A stretch of 64,000 nt of DNA from NCBI GenBank assembly GCA_017619815.1, contig JAFZRR010000047.1, forward strand, positions 1 to 64,000, in the 5' to 3' direction. Made by a program: the position numbers and the translations under genes. Position 1 is the stretch's first letter; each line of letters opens with the position of its first letter. The notes under the pieces are model-generated. The model was not told the origin of the DNA. It saw only the letters and a list, made by a program, of their open reading frames with translations, and searched no databases. This document shows positions 28,550 through 37,489 of this stretch, piece after piece. Source of the stretch: Bacilli bacterium. GTDB lineage: Bacteria; Bacillota_I; Bacilli_A; RFN20; CAG-826.

Positions 28550-28581
28550 AAACAAGTGAAGAACATTGTTCTTTCTTGTTT
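28550..28581. repeat. Long inverted repeat overlapping the -35 of the O-antigen-ligase gene
   Basis: AAACAAG / CTTGTTT (outer) and AAGAAC / GTTCTT (inner) around ATT give 13 base pairs with a small internal loop. Its right arm contains TTGTTT (28576-28581), the proposed -35 box. Candidate operator. Confidence 0.5.
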
Positions 28582-28604
28582 AATTATTCTTACACCTTTA
28601 TAAT
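28576..28604 (+). promoter_or_regulatory. Promoter of the O-antigen-ligase-like gene
   Basis: TTGTTT, 17-base spacer, perfect TATAAT (28599-28604). The ATG at 28616 is 11 bases further on, with no Shine-Dalgarno sequence, so the leader would be only about 4-5 bases. Confidence 0.6.
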
Positions 28605-28615
28605 GTTAAAAGTTT

Positions 28616-30691
28616 ATGGGTAAATTAAAATTTACATTATCTAATATTTGGTTCTGGGTTGCTTTAATAGCGGTCTCCTTTTTGACTGAAAATTTATCGC
28701 TTCTTACAACCAACTTCAAACAAGGATTCAATGCCGCAACATTAGGCATTCTTTCTGCTGGATGTTTGCTTTGTTTATTCTTGTACTATTTCATCAACCA
28801 CAAAGAGAATAAGATCAAACTCGACTATGTCCTTTTACCAGGTATTGCTATAGTCGGCCTTTCTTTACTCTTAGGTATTTGGTTACAACAAACATCAGTG
28901 GTTCCATATGCAGATGGCAGTGATTCAATTACCGTTTCTTTCTCTAATTACGAAAAGATACGTGCCTCAATCATATTAGTGTTATTCCTTGGTGTTGCCT
29001 ATGCCTTTACCTTTATGATGAACGTCAATAGACCAGGTCATCGCATTATTATGCTTATGGCTTGTGTTGGAATAGGCGCAGCAGTGGTGAGTGTTATTTA
29101 CTCTTTAGCCACAGAAATGAATGTTTATATCGCTATCTTCAAAGGTGACGAAGTCCGTAACTTATCCATCGATTCTTTCTACGGTAATAAAAATTATTAC
29201 GGTGGCATTTTGTTCATCGGAATCCTAACTTGTTTTATTGCTAACTACTATAGGCCAAGACTTCACTGGTACATCTTAATATGCGCGTTATACGTTATTT
29301 TGGTGTCCACTGCAGCGGTGCTCCCATCACTTATTTGTACCATCGCAGTACCTGTTTATCTTTTAGAAGAAATCGTACGTTTTGGCTTAAAACACAAATG
29401 GAAATACTTCGTTTTTGCAATTATTGCCCTAATGTTATTATTTGCCTTAATCATTTTGTTCTACTGGGGTACAACACATTCTTGGAAAGGCTTTATCGGT
29501 TTAGATACTTATATTTCACAAACATTCCAAGCCAAAGACTTCTTAACATATTCCGGAAGAACACAAATCTGGCAAACAGTCATACCATTATGCTTTGATA
29601 GCCCAATACATATGATATTTGGCCACGGCTTTATGCTATCTGAAAAACTATTAGTCGCTGTTACTGGCGCAATGTATAACAGAGCGGATGGTGTGAAGAC
29701 CACACACAATGGTTATTTAGAAATTATGTTCGATTACGGAGCGATTGGATTAATCGTTCACGTTTTACTCGTTTGTTACTTTATCTACTGTGCTATTAGG
29801 CTATTAATGGAAAAACGTATTCATTTCGTCTTCGTTTATTCCTTTGTTGTTTTATGCTGTGCAGCATTTAATTTCTGTGAGTCCAGTTCCTTCTTTGATA
29901 TCGGTGTCAAAGAGATTTATATGACTATGGTGTTTATGATGCCGGTTATCGCGGAATACAAGATGAGTCGTCATCCAGAAAAAATTGAAGAACTTAAAAA
30001 TCTTCCTGTGGAAAGAAAGACTATGAAACCAGTGAGAGTTGGTCAATGGATTGCTCTTATTATGATGTCTTTCTTAATTGTCGCTGTTGCGTCATTAACA
30101 TTTACTACAGTTTATACAGTTCCATTTGTGAAGAATTTAATTCTTAACATTGTTATTGGATTAGCCATTTCCATTTTATTTATCCCTTATTTAGTTACCC
30201 TTTACTTCAAAGGGGACAAGATGAATTTTATTGTTCACGCTGTATTTAATGGTTTGTTAATCCCAGCGTTTATGGTTGTTTTATATATTCTTTTAAGAGG
30301 CGAAGCTTCCACGAAAGCAATGATTCCATATTTGTTACCAGGATTATACGTTCTCATATTAACTCTTGAGGTCGTTTCCTATTCATTAATTAAAAACGGC
30401 TCATTTAAAGAATGGAAAAACGTCGTTCTTAAAGGATGCTTCTCCATTAATAGATACGCCCTTGTTGGTGGTTTCCTATTCACATTAATACCTGGTCTTA
30501 TTTTAGAAACAATGGGCTATATGAATTTCTATATTTACATCGTTTGTGTGATTATTGGTCTTATCGGTTATTACGCCGTTTTCCACTTCTTGCCTACAAA
30601 AGATGGTAAAGAATTACTTAATGACGCTAACGAACTAGCGGTTTGGAATATTAAACGCATTGCGTTAAAGGATGAGAAATACTATGGATAA
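28616..30691 (+). CDS. O-antigen ligase/polymerase-like (Wzy_C/WaaL-type) membrane protein
   Basis: 691 residues with about 15 membrane helices. The central part carries the O-antigen ligase pattern: a long outer loop with SGRTQIWQTVIPL-...-IFGHGF, then KTTHNGYLEIMFDYGAIGLIVHVLLV (about 360-390), matching the 'HN.yLe...d.G..G' motif. These enzymes join or polymerise undecaprenyl-linked glycans outside the membrane. In a monoderm cell it would build or attach a capsule or wall glycan. About 240 residues after this domain, with six further helices, are not part of the usual fold. The stop overlaps smpB by 8 bases. Confidence 0.8.
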   Translation: MGKLKFTLSNIWFWVALIAVSFLTENLSLLTTNFKQGFNAATLGILSAGCLLCLFLYYFINHKENKIKLDYVLLPGIAIVGLSLLLGIWLQQTSVVPYADGSDSITVSFSNYEKIRASIILVLFLGVAYAFTFMMNVNRPGHRIIMLMACVGIGAAVVSVIYSLATEMNVYIAIFKGDEVRNLSIDSFYGNKNYYGGILFIGILTCFIANYYRPRLHWYILICALYVILVSTAAVLPSLICTIAVPVYLLEEIVRFGLKHKWKYFVFAIIALMLLFALIILFYWGTTHSWKGFIGLDTYISQTFQAKDFLTYSGRTQIWQTVIPLCFDSPIHMIFGHGFMLSEKLLVAVTGAMYNRADGVKTTHNGYLEIMFDYGAIGLIVHVLLVCYFIYCAIRLLMEKRIHFVFVYSFVVLCCAAFNFCESSSFFDIGVKEIYMTMVFMMPVIAEYKMSRHPEKIEELKNLPVERKTMKPVRVGQWIALIMMSFLIVAVASLTFTTVYTVPFVKNLILNIVIGLAISILFIPYLVTLYFKGDKMNFIVHAVFNGLLIPAFMVVLYILLRGEASTKAMIPYLLPGLYVLILTLEVVSYSLIKNGSFKEWKNVVLKGCFSINRYALVGGFLFTLIPGLILETMGYMNFYIYIVCVIIGLIGYYAVFHFLPTKDGKELLNDANELAVWNIKRIALKDEKYYG

Positions 30692-31142
30692 AAACGTTGG
30701 TATTAAAGTAATCGCTAGTAATAAGAAAGCACACTTTAATTATTTCCTTTCTGATTTCACAGAATGTGGAATTGTCCTTAAAGGAACGGAAATAAAATCT
30801 TTACGCGTACACTCCTGTAGCATAGGTGATGCCTACGTTATTATTCGTAATGGCGAAGCAGAAATTATTAATATGCATATCAATCCTTACGAACAAGGAA
30901 ATATCTTTAACCAAGATCCTTTGAGAAATCGTAAGCTTTTATTACATAAAAAAGAAATTAAATGGTTTATGGACAAAGCACAAAAGAGTGGTTTTTCTAT
31001 CGTCCCAACAAAGGTTTACTTTAAGAAAGGTAAATGCAAAGTGGAAATTGCTTTAGCAAAAGGTAAGAAAATCTACGATAAACGTGAAACCATAAAACAA
31101 CGTGACTTAGAAAGAAATATGAGAAGTGGAGGAGATTATTAA
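30684..31142 (+). CDS. smpB: SsrA-binding protein SmpB
   Basis: 152 residues. Partner of tmRNA in ribosome rescue. Seen: IASNKKAHFNYFLSDFTECGIVLKGTEIKSLR, a beta-barrel core with NMHINPYEQGN, HKKEIKWF, and the basic C-terminal tail GKKIYDKRETIKQRDLERNM that reads the empty mRNA channel. I start at 30684 (GGATGAGA upstream); a codon at 30672 would add four residues. It overlaps the preceding gene by 8 bases and folC by one base. The tmRNA gene is not in this window. Confidence 0.96.
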   Translation: MDKNVGIKVIASNKKAHFNYFLSDFTECGIVLKGTEIKSLRVHSCSIGDAYVIIRNGEAEIINMHINPYEQGNIFNQDPLRNRKLLLHKKEIKWFMDKAQKSGFSIVPTKVYFKKGKCKVEIALAKGKKIYDKRETIKQRDLERNMRSGGDY

Positions 31143-32371
31143 TGAATAAAGAATTCTTTGATGGCTTTCGACTTGGTGGATACCAAAGAGAAAATCTCGA
31201 CTCCTTTTTAGAATCACTACATTTCTCCTATAAGACCCCATCTATCCATATTGCGGGCACAAACGGTAAAGGAAGCACATCTTCTTATATTGCTTCCGTT
31301 TACTCCGCAAACGGTTACAAAGTGGGCTTATTTAAATCACCTTTCTTATTTATTCCTAACGAAATGATTTCCATAAATGGAACTAATATATCAGATGATG
31401 ATTTTATGACGATTTTTAATCGTTATAAGAAGCAAATCGATAAATATGATTTATCTGCTTTTGAGATTCAAACATTCGTTGCATTGACCTATTTTGATGA
31501 ACAAAAATGCGATATCGCCATTATTGAATGTGGTATGGGTGGAGAAGTGGATGCCACAAACGTATTTGATCCAATTCTTTCTATTATTACCACAATCTCA
31601 TTAGAGCATACCGAATATCTTGGCTGCTCCATCAGTGAAATTGCTGAACAAAAAGGCGGAATCATTAAAGAAGAAGTTCCTGTTTTAATTGGCGACAGCT
31701 TAACTGAAGATGCTTTGACCGTTCTTGCGAAAATCGCAAAAGATAATAATTCACGTATTTGTTATATGTCTCACTATGTGAATAAAGAATATTCCGATAG
31801 TGGTTTTACATTTGACTATAACGACTTTTATGGTGCGCACATTCAATCGCGTGCAGACTCCAGTGTCACAGATGCATGTATGGCGTTAGAAGCAGTTTGC
31901 ATCTTGAGAGATAAATATCCAATTGATGTCGAAAAAGCAAAAGAGGGTTTAGCTTCAGTATATATGGAATGCCGTATGGATATTATCAAAGATAATCCAC
32001 TTGTAATTATCGATGGCGCGCATAATCCAGAAGCTATGAAAATGCTCTGTGAAAAGTCATTGGGACTTGTAACACAAGGAAGACCAATTCACGTCGTTTT
32101 CGCTTGTTTTAGAGACAAAAACCTAGGGAACATGCTTTCTTCTTTAGGCGCAATCACTGATGATTTAACAATCACAACATTTGATAATCCAAGAGCGAGA
32201 ACGGAAGATGAATATTTCTTATTCGCACAGGATTATCCATTTAATGGAAACGCTGAAGAATTAATACAAAGTAAGATTACCGAATTCCCTGAAGATGCAA
32301 TTTTAATCACGGGTTCTTTAGCCTTTGCAGCATATGCGAAAAAACTATTTTTGGAAGGTAAGATTAAGTAA
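31142..32371 (+). CDS. folC: Folylpolyglutamate synthase (FolC/Mur ligase family)
   Basis: 409 residues. Mur-ligase P-loop HIAGTNGKGSTSSYIASVY (about 36-54), FKSPFLFIPNEMISING, the FolC signature EIQTFVALTYF-...-CDIAIIECGMGGEVDATNVF, SLEHTEYLG, and IDGAHNPEAMK in the C-terminal domain. It adds glutamates to reduced folates to keep them in the cell. Start and stop overlap smpB and folT by one base each. No folate synthesis genes are near, so it probably works on imported folate. Confidence 0.94.
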   Translation: MNKEFFDGFRLGGYQRENLDSFLESLHFSYKTPSIHIAGTNGKGSTSSYIASVYSANGYKVGLFKSPFLFIPNEMISINGTNISDDDFMTIFNRYKKQIDKYDLSAFEIQTFVALTYFDEQKCDIAIIECGMGGEVDATNVFDPILSIITTISLEHTEYLGCSISEIAEQKGGIIKEEVPVLIGDSLTEDALTVLAKIAKDNNSRICYMSHYVNKEYSDSGFTFDYNDFYGAHIQSRADSSVTDACMALEAVCILRDKYPIDVEKAKEGLASVYMECRMDIIKDNPLVIIDGAHNPEAMKMLCEKSLGLVTQGRPIHVVFACFRDKNLGNMLSSLGAITDDLTITTFDNPRARTEDEYFLFAQDYPFNGNAEELIQSKITEFPEDAILITGSLAFAAYAKKLFLEGKIK

Positions 32372-33162
32372 TGACTAAAGGTTTACTAAAGTGTAATTTA
32401 ACGACCGTCCAAAAGATATGTTTTGCCGGTATTTTTATTGCGGTTGTAACCATCCTTCAAAAGGTTTTAGCAATAAACTACATTCCGGTTATTCCATTCT
32501 TGAGAATTTCTCTTGGTGGACCAGCGGTTATTATCTTCTCATCAATCTTCCTTGGTCCTATATATGGTATGTGTATCGGAGCAATTTCTGACATCTTAGG
32601 CTATTTCCTTTTAGATCCAAAAATGATGGGATTTTTACCACAAATTACCGCCATTTATGCATTATTGGGTTTAGTTCCTTATTTCATTTTCTGGCTATTT
32701 AAGCTCATCAAGAAAGACAATATCTTGTTCATTATTGAGGGTGTTTCATTTATTGCTTTGCTTACTGGAATCACAACTTATTTATTCTTGAATAATAACC
32801 TTCAATTATATGGCAGTACTTATACATTAGCGCTTTGGCAAAAGATCCTAATTCCATCTGTTTTATTAGTCCTTTTAGCGGGTTTATTTGTCTCTTCATT
32901 TTTGTTCTCTCGCAAGTACAAAAAAGAGTCTTTACCAATATCACCAATTTGCATCACTTTCTGTTGTTTCGTTATTGAACTTTTAGTCATGGTTTTATTT
33001 GGAACATTTATGAAAGGCTGGGCATTTGGTTTTAAGACATATCCAATGATTTTGATATGCCAAATTATCGTTTTATTTATCAACATTCCACTCAATACGT
33101 GGTTATTAATTTTACTTTTAAGAGTAACTGGTCGTTTCTATAAACCAGTTGAATCAATATAA
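32371..33162 (+). CDS. folT: Folate ECF transporter S component (FolT-like)
   Basis: 263 residues with six or more membrane helices. The S-component pattern TTVQKICFAGIFIAVVTILQKVL-...-RISLGGPAVIIFSSIFLGPIYGMCIGAISDILGYFL matches FolT of Firmicutes. Adjacency to folC (TAATG overlap) supports folate. It needs the shared EcfA/A'/T module, which is not in this window. The C-terminal part (about 190-263) carries two extra helices compared with minimal S components of about 180 residues. Confidence 0.85.
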   Translation: MTKGLLKCNLTTVQKICFAGIFIAVVTILQKVLAINYIPVIPFLRISLGGPAVIIFSSIFLGPIYGMCIGAISDILGYFLLDPKMMGFLPQITAIYALLGLVPYFIFWLFKLIKKDNILFIIEGVSFIALLTGITTYLFLNNNLQLYGSTYTLALWQKILIPSVLLVLLAGLFVSSFLFSRKYKKESLPISPICITFCCFVIELLVMVLFGTFMKGWAFGFKTYPMILICQIIVLFINIPLNTWLLILLLRVTGRFYKPVESI

Positions 33163-33174
33163 TGAGGTTAGTAT

Positions 33175-33375
33175 ATGGCGGAAAGAGAAAAGAAAGAATT
33201 TATTGAACACAAGAATCCCGAATTAGAAGAAGTTAAGGATAACGAACCAGTTCAGGACCATTACTCATTTCCTTGGAAAGGATTTGTGATTGTTTTTGGT
33301 GTTCTTATTACTCTAATCGTTGTTTGTGTTATTGTCATTCTTTGCAATGGAGGTTTTAATCAATGGTCAAAATAG
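33175..33375 (+). CDS. Small single-pass membrane protein (66 aa)
   Basis: Charged N-terminus (AEREKKEFIEHKNPELEEVKD), one membrane helix (about 35-57, GFVIVFGVLITLIVVCVIVI) and a short outer tail. It overlaps the next gene by 13 bases, so the two are probably cotranslated and may act together. No family recognised. Confidence 0.65.
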   Translation: MAEREKKEFIEHKNPELEEVKDNEPVQDHYSFPWKGFVIVFGVLITLIVVCVIVILCNGGFNQWSK

Positions 33376-34094
33376 CAGCATTACCATTGCTATTCCTTAC
33401 CTCAATCTTTGGTTTATCCACAAACGTATCCAAAGATGACTTTAAAGCAGCTTTAAATGTTACCTCTAATGAAAGAGGCAATTACACTTTAGTGTCTATC
33501 GATGATTCTTCTTTAGAAGATGAACCTCGTATTTATAGATATGATGACCAACTTATCGATGAAATCGCAGATAACGCATTCTCGGGTATATCTTTCACAT
33601 CCGTAGCGATATCTAATTGTGTAACCCTCATAGGCACAAACGCCTTCGCAGGACAAACATCACTAACTACATGCAATTTCACTGGTTCTGAAGAAGAGTG
33701 GAATTCCTTAAACGTTACTTACGTGTTTAATCGTGTCAATTATTACGCAATCGATGAAGGGTTCATCAATTACTGGGTCAAAGAAGTAAGACCAACCGCG
33801 GATACTAATATTTGTGAAATCACAAAAGACCAATACAATTACATTCGTGAATTATATTCAGACTTATCCGCTGAAGATAAAGCTGTTGTGGACGTTTATG
33901 AAGATTTAGCGGGTTCTACTATTAAAGACTCGATAAAAGAATTAAATCGTCACTTTGCCTCGCCAGAAGGGGCTAAAAGAAGTGAAGAATGGAATCAAAC
34001 AGGTGCTATTACATTGATTCTTATCATTGCTGTTATTGGTATGACATCAATCACCATCTTCTACTTGCTCAAAACCAAGCAGATTATCAAATAG
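33363..34094 (+). CDS. Surface protein with signal peptide, LRR_5-like repeats and C-terminal membrane anchor
   Basis: 243 residues. N-terminal signal (KIAALPLLFLTSIFGLS), then BspA-type leucine-rich repeats: IDEIADNAFSG, SVAISNCVTLIGTNAFAGQ, TCNFTGSEEEWNSL. The last matches the typical 'y.Gt.eeW' end of LRR_5 arrays. A helical region (about 150-200) follows, then a C-terminal membrane helix (TGAITLILIIAVIGMTSITIFYLL). GGAGG lies before the ATG. Same design as the 712-residue protein at 61647. Likely exposed on the cell surface; ligand unknown. Confidence 0.75.
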   Translation: MVKIAALPLLFLTSIFGLSTNVSKDDFKAALNVTSNERGNYTLVSIDDSSLEDEPRIYRYDDQLIDEIADNAFSGISFTSVAISNCVTLIGTNAFAGQTSLTTCNFTGSEEEWNSLNVTYVFNRVNYYAIDEGFINYWVKEVRPTADTNICEITKDQYNYIRELYSDLSAEDKAVVDVYEDLAGSTIKDSIKELNRHFASPEGAKRSEEWNQTGAITLILIIAVIGMTSITIFYLLKTKQIIK

Positions 34095-34097
34095 CGT

Positions 34098-34130
34098 GAG
34101 CGCAAAAAATATTTTATGTACGCGCTCTTT
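34098..34130 (+). terminator. Probable terminator before rpmG
   Basis: GAGCGC (34098-34103) and GCGCTC (34122-34127) with an 18-base AT-rich loop, followed by only TTT. Weak as a terminator but well placed at the end of the smpB-folC-folT unit. Confidence 0.45.
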
Positions 34131-34156
34131 ACAACTAGAAAGTGTAGTGATAAATT
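34128..34156 (+). promoter_or_regulatory. Promoter of rpmG-secE-nusG
   Basis: TTTACA (34128-34133), 17-base spacer, TAAATT (34151-34156). GGAGGG follows at 34181, before the rpmG ATG. Confidence 0.5.
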
Positions 34157-34193
34157 ATTAAAGCAAACTTAAGATACTGAGGAGGGCAAATAG

Positions 34194-34340
34194 ATGAGAG
34201 AAAAAGTTCTTTTGATTTGCGAGGAATGTCTCTCTCGTAATTACCAAACGACGATTACCAAAGATCGTACCAAAACCTTAGAAATCAAAAAGTATTGTCC
34301 AAAATGTGGTAAGCATACGCTCCACAAGATTAGCAAATAA
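34194..34340 (+). CDS. rpmG: 50S ribosomal protein L33 (zinc-binding form)
   Basis: 48 residues: [20 protein letters not shown] then [23 protein letters not shown]. Two CxxC pairs (CEEC and CPKC) make it the zinc-containing paralog type. Located before secE and nusG as in B. subtilis. GAGGAGGG ribosome binding site. Large ribosomal subunit. Confidence 0.95.
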   Translation: MREKVLLICEECLSRNYQTTITKDRTKTLEIKKYCPKCGKHTLHKISK

Positions 34341-34351
34341 GGAGGAGTCCT

Positions 34352-34552
34352 ATGGGAGTCAAGAGTTACGCCAAAGGTGTAGTAAAAGAAGGCAAACGTG
34401 TTCGTTGGCCTAAGAGGGATGTTCTTATTCCATCCATTATCGTTGTCATAGTCATCGCTGCAGTCGCAGGATTACTTTTATTCGCGGAAGATGCCGCAGG
34501 TGCGAGACTTATCTCCATCCTTAAAGATGCATTTAAGAGCATGGGTGCTTAG
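34352..34552 (+). CDS. secE: Preprotein translocase subunit SecE
   Basis: 66 residues, typical short Firmicutes SecE. Amphipathic KRVRWPKRDVLIPSI segment followed by one membrane helix (IVVIVIAAVAGLLLFAED). Clamp subunit of the SecYEG channel. GGAGGAG 5 bases before the ATG; nusG follows after 17 bases. Confidence 0.93.
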   Translation: MGVKSYAKGVVKEGKRVRWPKRDVLIPSIIVVIVIAAVAGLLLFAEDAAGARLISILKDAFKSMGA

Positions 34553-34569
34553 TAGGAGGAAAATAATTT

Positions 34570-35193
34570 ATGGGTGACGAAATTAATCGTTTTACTGATT
34601 CGACTACCGATCTTAATGATGAAAGTAGTTCTAGTAACAAGCAATTAGGTGAAAAAGCTTGGTACGTTGTTAATACATATTCCACACACGAAAGAAAAGT
34701 CGCGGACTATTTACAAAAACGTGTTGAATCCATGGGATTACAACAATTAATCTTCCGTATCGTTGTCGCAGAACAAGAAGTTCCTGTGATGGATAGAGAA
34801 ACTGGTTTACCAACCGAAAAGACCAGAATGAAAAACTTATATCCAGGTTATGTCTTCGTGGAAATGATCATGACAGACTATGCTTGGTATGTTGTTAGAA
34901 ACACTCCAGGTGTTACCGGCTTCGTCGGATCTTCTGGTAAAGGTACAAAACCATTCCCAATTCCAAGAGAACAAATCGAACCAGTCTTAAAGAGAATGGG
35001 CATGGTCGACGAATCAATGTACGATCGTTACAAAGAAGGCGATCCAGTCAAAGTTATTCATGGTCCATTTGAAGGAACAGAAGGTAACATTCTTAGTATC
35101 AATCGTGAAACCGGCGCAGTTGTTGTGGAAACATACTTCTTCGGTAAGAGCACAAACGTCGAAATCGACTTCTCTGAAATCGAAAAGATCTAA
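34570..35193 (+). CDS. nusG: Transcription termination/antitermination protein NusG
   Basis: 207 residues. NGN domain: KAWYVVNTYSTHERKVADYL-...-LYPGYVFVEMIMTDYAWYVVRNTPGVTGFVG; C-terminal KOW: GDPVKVIHGPFEGTEGNILSIN. An acidic, Ser-rich N-terminal extension of about 25 residues precedes the NGN domain. It binds RNA polymerase and modulates pausing and termination. AGGAGG before the ATG. Followed by a terminator, so it is cut off from rplK, unlike in most Firmicutes. Confidence 0.97.
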   Translation: MGDEINRFTDSTTDLNDESSSSNKQLGEKAWYVVNTYSTHERKVADYLQKRVESMGLQQLIFRIVVAEQEVPVMDRETGLPTEKTRMKNLYPGYVFVEMIMTDYAWYVVRNTPGVTGFVGSSGKGTKPFPIPREQIEPVLKRMGMVDESMYDRYKEGDPVKVIHGPFEGTEGNILSINRETGAVVVETYFFGKSTNVEIDFSEIEKI

Positions 35194-35204
35194 CAAAATA
35201 AAAA

Positions 35205-35230
35205 GGCCACTCGATGAGTGGTCTTTTATT
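35205..35230. terminator. Bidirectional terminator between nusG and ktrA
   Basis: GGCCACTC (35205-35212) and GAGTGGTC (35216-35223), loop GAT, T runs on both sides. Confidence 0.88.
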
Positions 35231-35242
35231 ATGTCTTTAAGA

Positions 35243-35923
35243 CTATTTCTTAATTTTCTTTTTACCATTAACTTCTTCACGGAAGTTTTTAATTTCTTTT
35301 GTGGTACCCACAACGAAGATTGTGTCATCTGGTAATAGTGAGTCATTACCACCAGGAACGAACGACTTATTATTTCTAATAATTAAGACGATAGAGACAC
35401 CGTAAACTTCTTTGGAGTTCAATTCCCTTAATGTCACAGGAACAAAGCCAGGATTGATGATAATGGAGATAATGGAGTATTTAGCATCTAATCTATAAAA
35501 GTCTTTATAGTCTTCGTTACCTAATCTATTAGCAAGAGCTTGACCAGCGGCTTTTTGTGGAGTGATAACATCGGTAGCACCGAGTTTTTTCATAATTGGG
35601 ACATAGTAGTCATCGTCGACACGAACAATAATTTGTTCAATGCCAAATTCACGCAAAATAACGGTGGTAAGAATGCTGGCTTCCTTATTATCGCCATAGG
35701 CGACAATGGCAGCGTCAACGTCCTGAATTCCTAATTCTTTTAAAGCTTGTTCATTAGTGGAGTCTGCGACGAAAGCAGTGGGAAGCTTTTTAGAGATTTT
35801 GTTAATTGCTTCTTCACTTGTGTCAATCGCGATAACGTCCATACCGTTTTCGATTAATTCATCGACTAATGCACGTCCGAATTGGCCTAAACCAATAACT
35901 GCAAATGATTTTGAACTACCCAT
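35243..35923 (-). CDS. ktrA: Potassium uptake regulatory subunit KtrA/TrkA
   Basis: 226 residues. RCK_N domain with nucleotide-binding FAVIGLGQFGRALVDEL and VIAIDTSEE (acidic end of beta 2), then FVADSTNEQALKELGI. TrkA_C domain at about 140-220. It forms the cytosolic gating ring of the Ktr channel and would respond to ATP/ADP and possibly c-di-AMP through TrkA_C. It follows ktrB after 12 bases. Strand and position are opposite to the flanking ribosomal operons. Confidence 0.93.
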   Translation of the reverse strand: MGSSKSFAVIGLGQFGRALVDELIENGMDVIAIDTSEEAINKISKKLPTAFVADSTNEQALKELGIQDVDAAIVAYGDNKEASILTTVILREFGIEQIIVRVDDDYYVPIMKKLGATDVITPQKAAGQALANRLGNEDYKDFYRLDAKYSIISIIINPGFVPVTLRELNSKEVYGVSIVLIIRNNKSFVPGGNDSLLPDDTIFVVGTTKEIKNFREEVNGKKKIKK

Positions 35924-35935
35924 ATTGTTTACTCC

Positions 35936-37369
35936 TTATCCGATGAGGAAGTCCTCTTCAACATATTCATAATGTAATGTTTGTTTCTTGTCCATGTTGG
36001 CTTGGAAAATTTGTAAGAATGTCATTGGACCTAAACGTCCAAAGAACATTAAAAAGCATAACACAATTTTACTACCAACTGATATATATGGTGTCACGCC
36101 TGTGGAAACACCTACGGTGCCAAAGGCGCTAAAGATTTCAAAGAAGATAACGGCTTCATTATCCGTTTTTAAACCTAAAGCGGAAACATCTAAATTTCTT
36201 TCAAATGAGGCAATAAAGATGAAACCAATAATAATTGTTCCGATTCCTAAGAACACTAATGACATAGCTTTCACAATCATATTTGAGGAATATGTACGTT
36301 TGAATGCGATAACGTGTTTTCCTCTGAAATATGAATACATCGCTAATAAGACCATGAAAGCGGTTGTGGTTTTGATACCACCAGCAGTGGATAATGGTGA
36401 TCCACCGATGAACATAAGGCCACAGCTAACAACCTTACCAATCAAGGAAACATTATCTTGGTTGTAGGTTGCAAAACCAGCTGTTCTTAAAGTCACGCTC
36501 TGGAATAGTGCTTGGAAGACATCCATGCCACCTTTTGTGAAGATCACATCGGTGAATAAGAATGTAATAAAACCAAAGGCTAATAAGACAGCGGTGGTGC
36601 TTAAAACGATCTTTGTAAACGCTCTCCATTGTGTATGTTTTTTAAAGGCAAATATATCAATAATAACAAGGAATGAAATACCGCCCATAACAATGAGAAG
36701 CATAATGTAGATACACATATAGATGTATGCCCATTGAGGCATAGAAACGGCGGCATCTCCTGTACCAATTATGCCGTTTTGTATCAACAATGAAGAACCA
36801 CCGAATAAGTCAAAACCAGCGTTGTTAAATGCGGAAACGGCGGTAAATAAACTGACCCAAATGGCTTGTAATGGTTTGTCTGGATAGACCTCAAGAAATA
36901 CAGGTAAACCAAGTAATGTACCAGCGATTTCTGAGATGAAAGAAATAAGGATTAATTTACGCACAAATTTGACGACATCAGCAAAGTTTGTGGAGCCGAC
37001 CATCTGTGATAATAAGTATCTATTTCTGAATTGTAATTTGCTAGCGAATAATGTGATAAAGAAGGTTAAGACAGTAACGAATCCAAGACCACCGATTTGA
37101 ATCATTAATAAGAGAATCAATTGGCCGAAGAATGTTAATTGGTTACCGATACCTTGAGCGTATGTACAAAGACCAGTCACACAAGTAGCGCTGACTGCGG
37201 AGAATAAAGCATCCATATAGTTTCCCCAATGTCCATCTTTTTGTGAAAATGGTAGGACAAGAAGGAAGGATCCGATAAAGATAACAACTAAGAAGGAAAG
37301 AATGACAAGAACGTAAGGGTTCAATTGCCAGAATTTCTTTTTGGTGACTTTTTCAATTAAATTCGCCAT
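35936..37369 (-). CDS. ktrB: Potassium uptake membrane subunit KtrB/TrkH
   Basis: 477 residues, about ten membrane helices in four M1-P-M2 repeats. Filter loops are seen at SAVSATCVTGLCTY, TAVSAFNNAGFDLF, VTLRTAGFATYN and SAFGTVGVSTGVTP, with the conserved Gly in each. K+ is imported together with Na+ in most Ktr systems. The ATG at 37369 has GAGG 8 bases upstream; an in-frame ATG at 37408 adds 13 residues and skips that site. Confidence 0.94.
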   Translation of the reverse strand: MANLIEKVTKKKFWQLNPYVLVILSFLVVIFIGSFLLVLPFSQKDGHWGNYMDALFSAVSATCVTGLCTYAQGIGNQLTFFGQLILLLMIQIGGLGFVTVLTFFITLFASKLQFRNRYLLSQMVGSTNFADVVKFVRKLILISFISEIAGTLLGLPVFLEVYPDKPLQAIWVSLFTAVSAFNNAGFDLFGGSSLLIQNGIIGTGDAAVSMPQWAYIYMCIYIMLLIVMGGISFLVIIDIFAFKKHTQWRAFTKIVLSTTAVLLAFGFITFLFTDVIFTKGGMDVFQALFQSVTLRTAGFATYNQDNVSLIGKVVSCGLMFIGGSPLSTAGGIKTTTAFMVLLAMYSYFRGKHVIAFKRTYSSNMIVKAMSLVFLGIGTIIIGFIFIASFERNLDVSALGLKTDNEAVIFFEIFSAFGTVGVSTGVTPYISVGSKIVLCFLMFFGRLGPMTFLQIFQANMDKKQTLHYEYVEEDFLIG

Positions 37370-37489
37370 ACTTCGCCTCATTATACAACGAACAAATACA
37401 AAACTCAATAATTAGCAAATTATTAATAATTTGAGTAAGTCATTTTGCACGAGTTTATCTTTATCATTTAAACAAAATTAAAAAAATGC

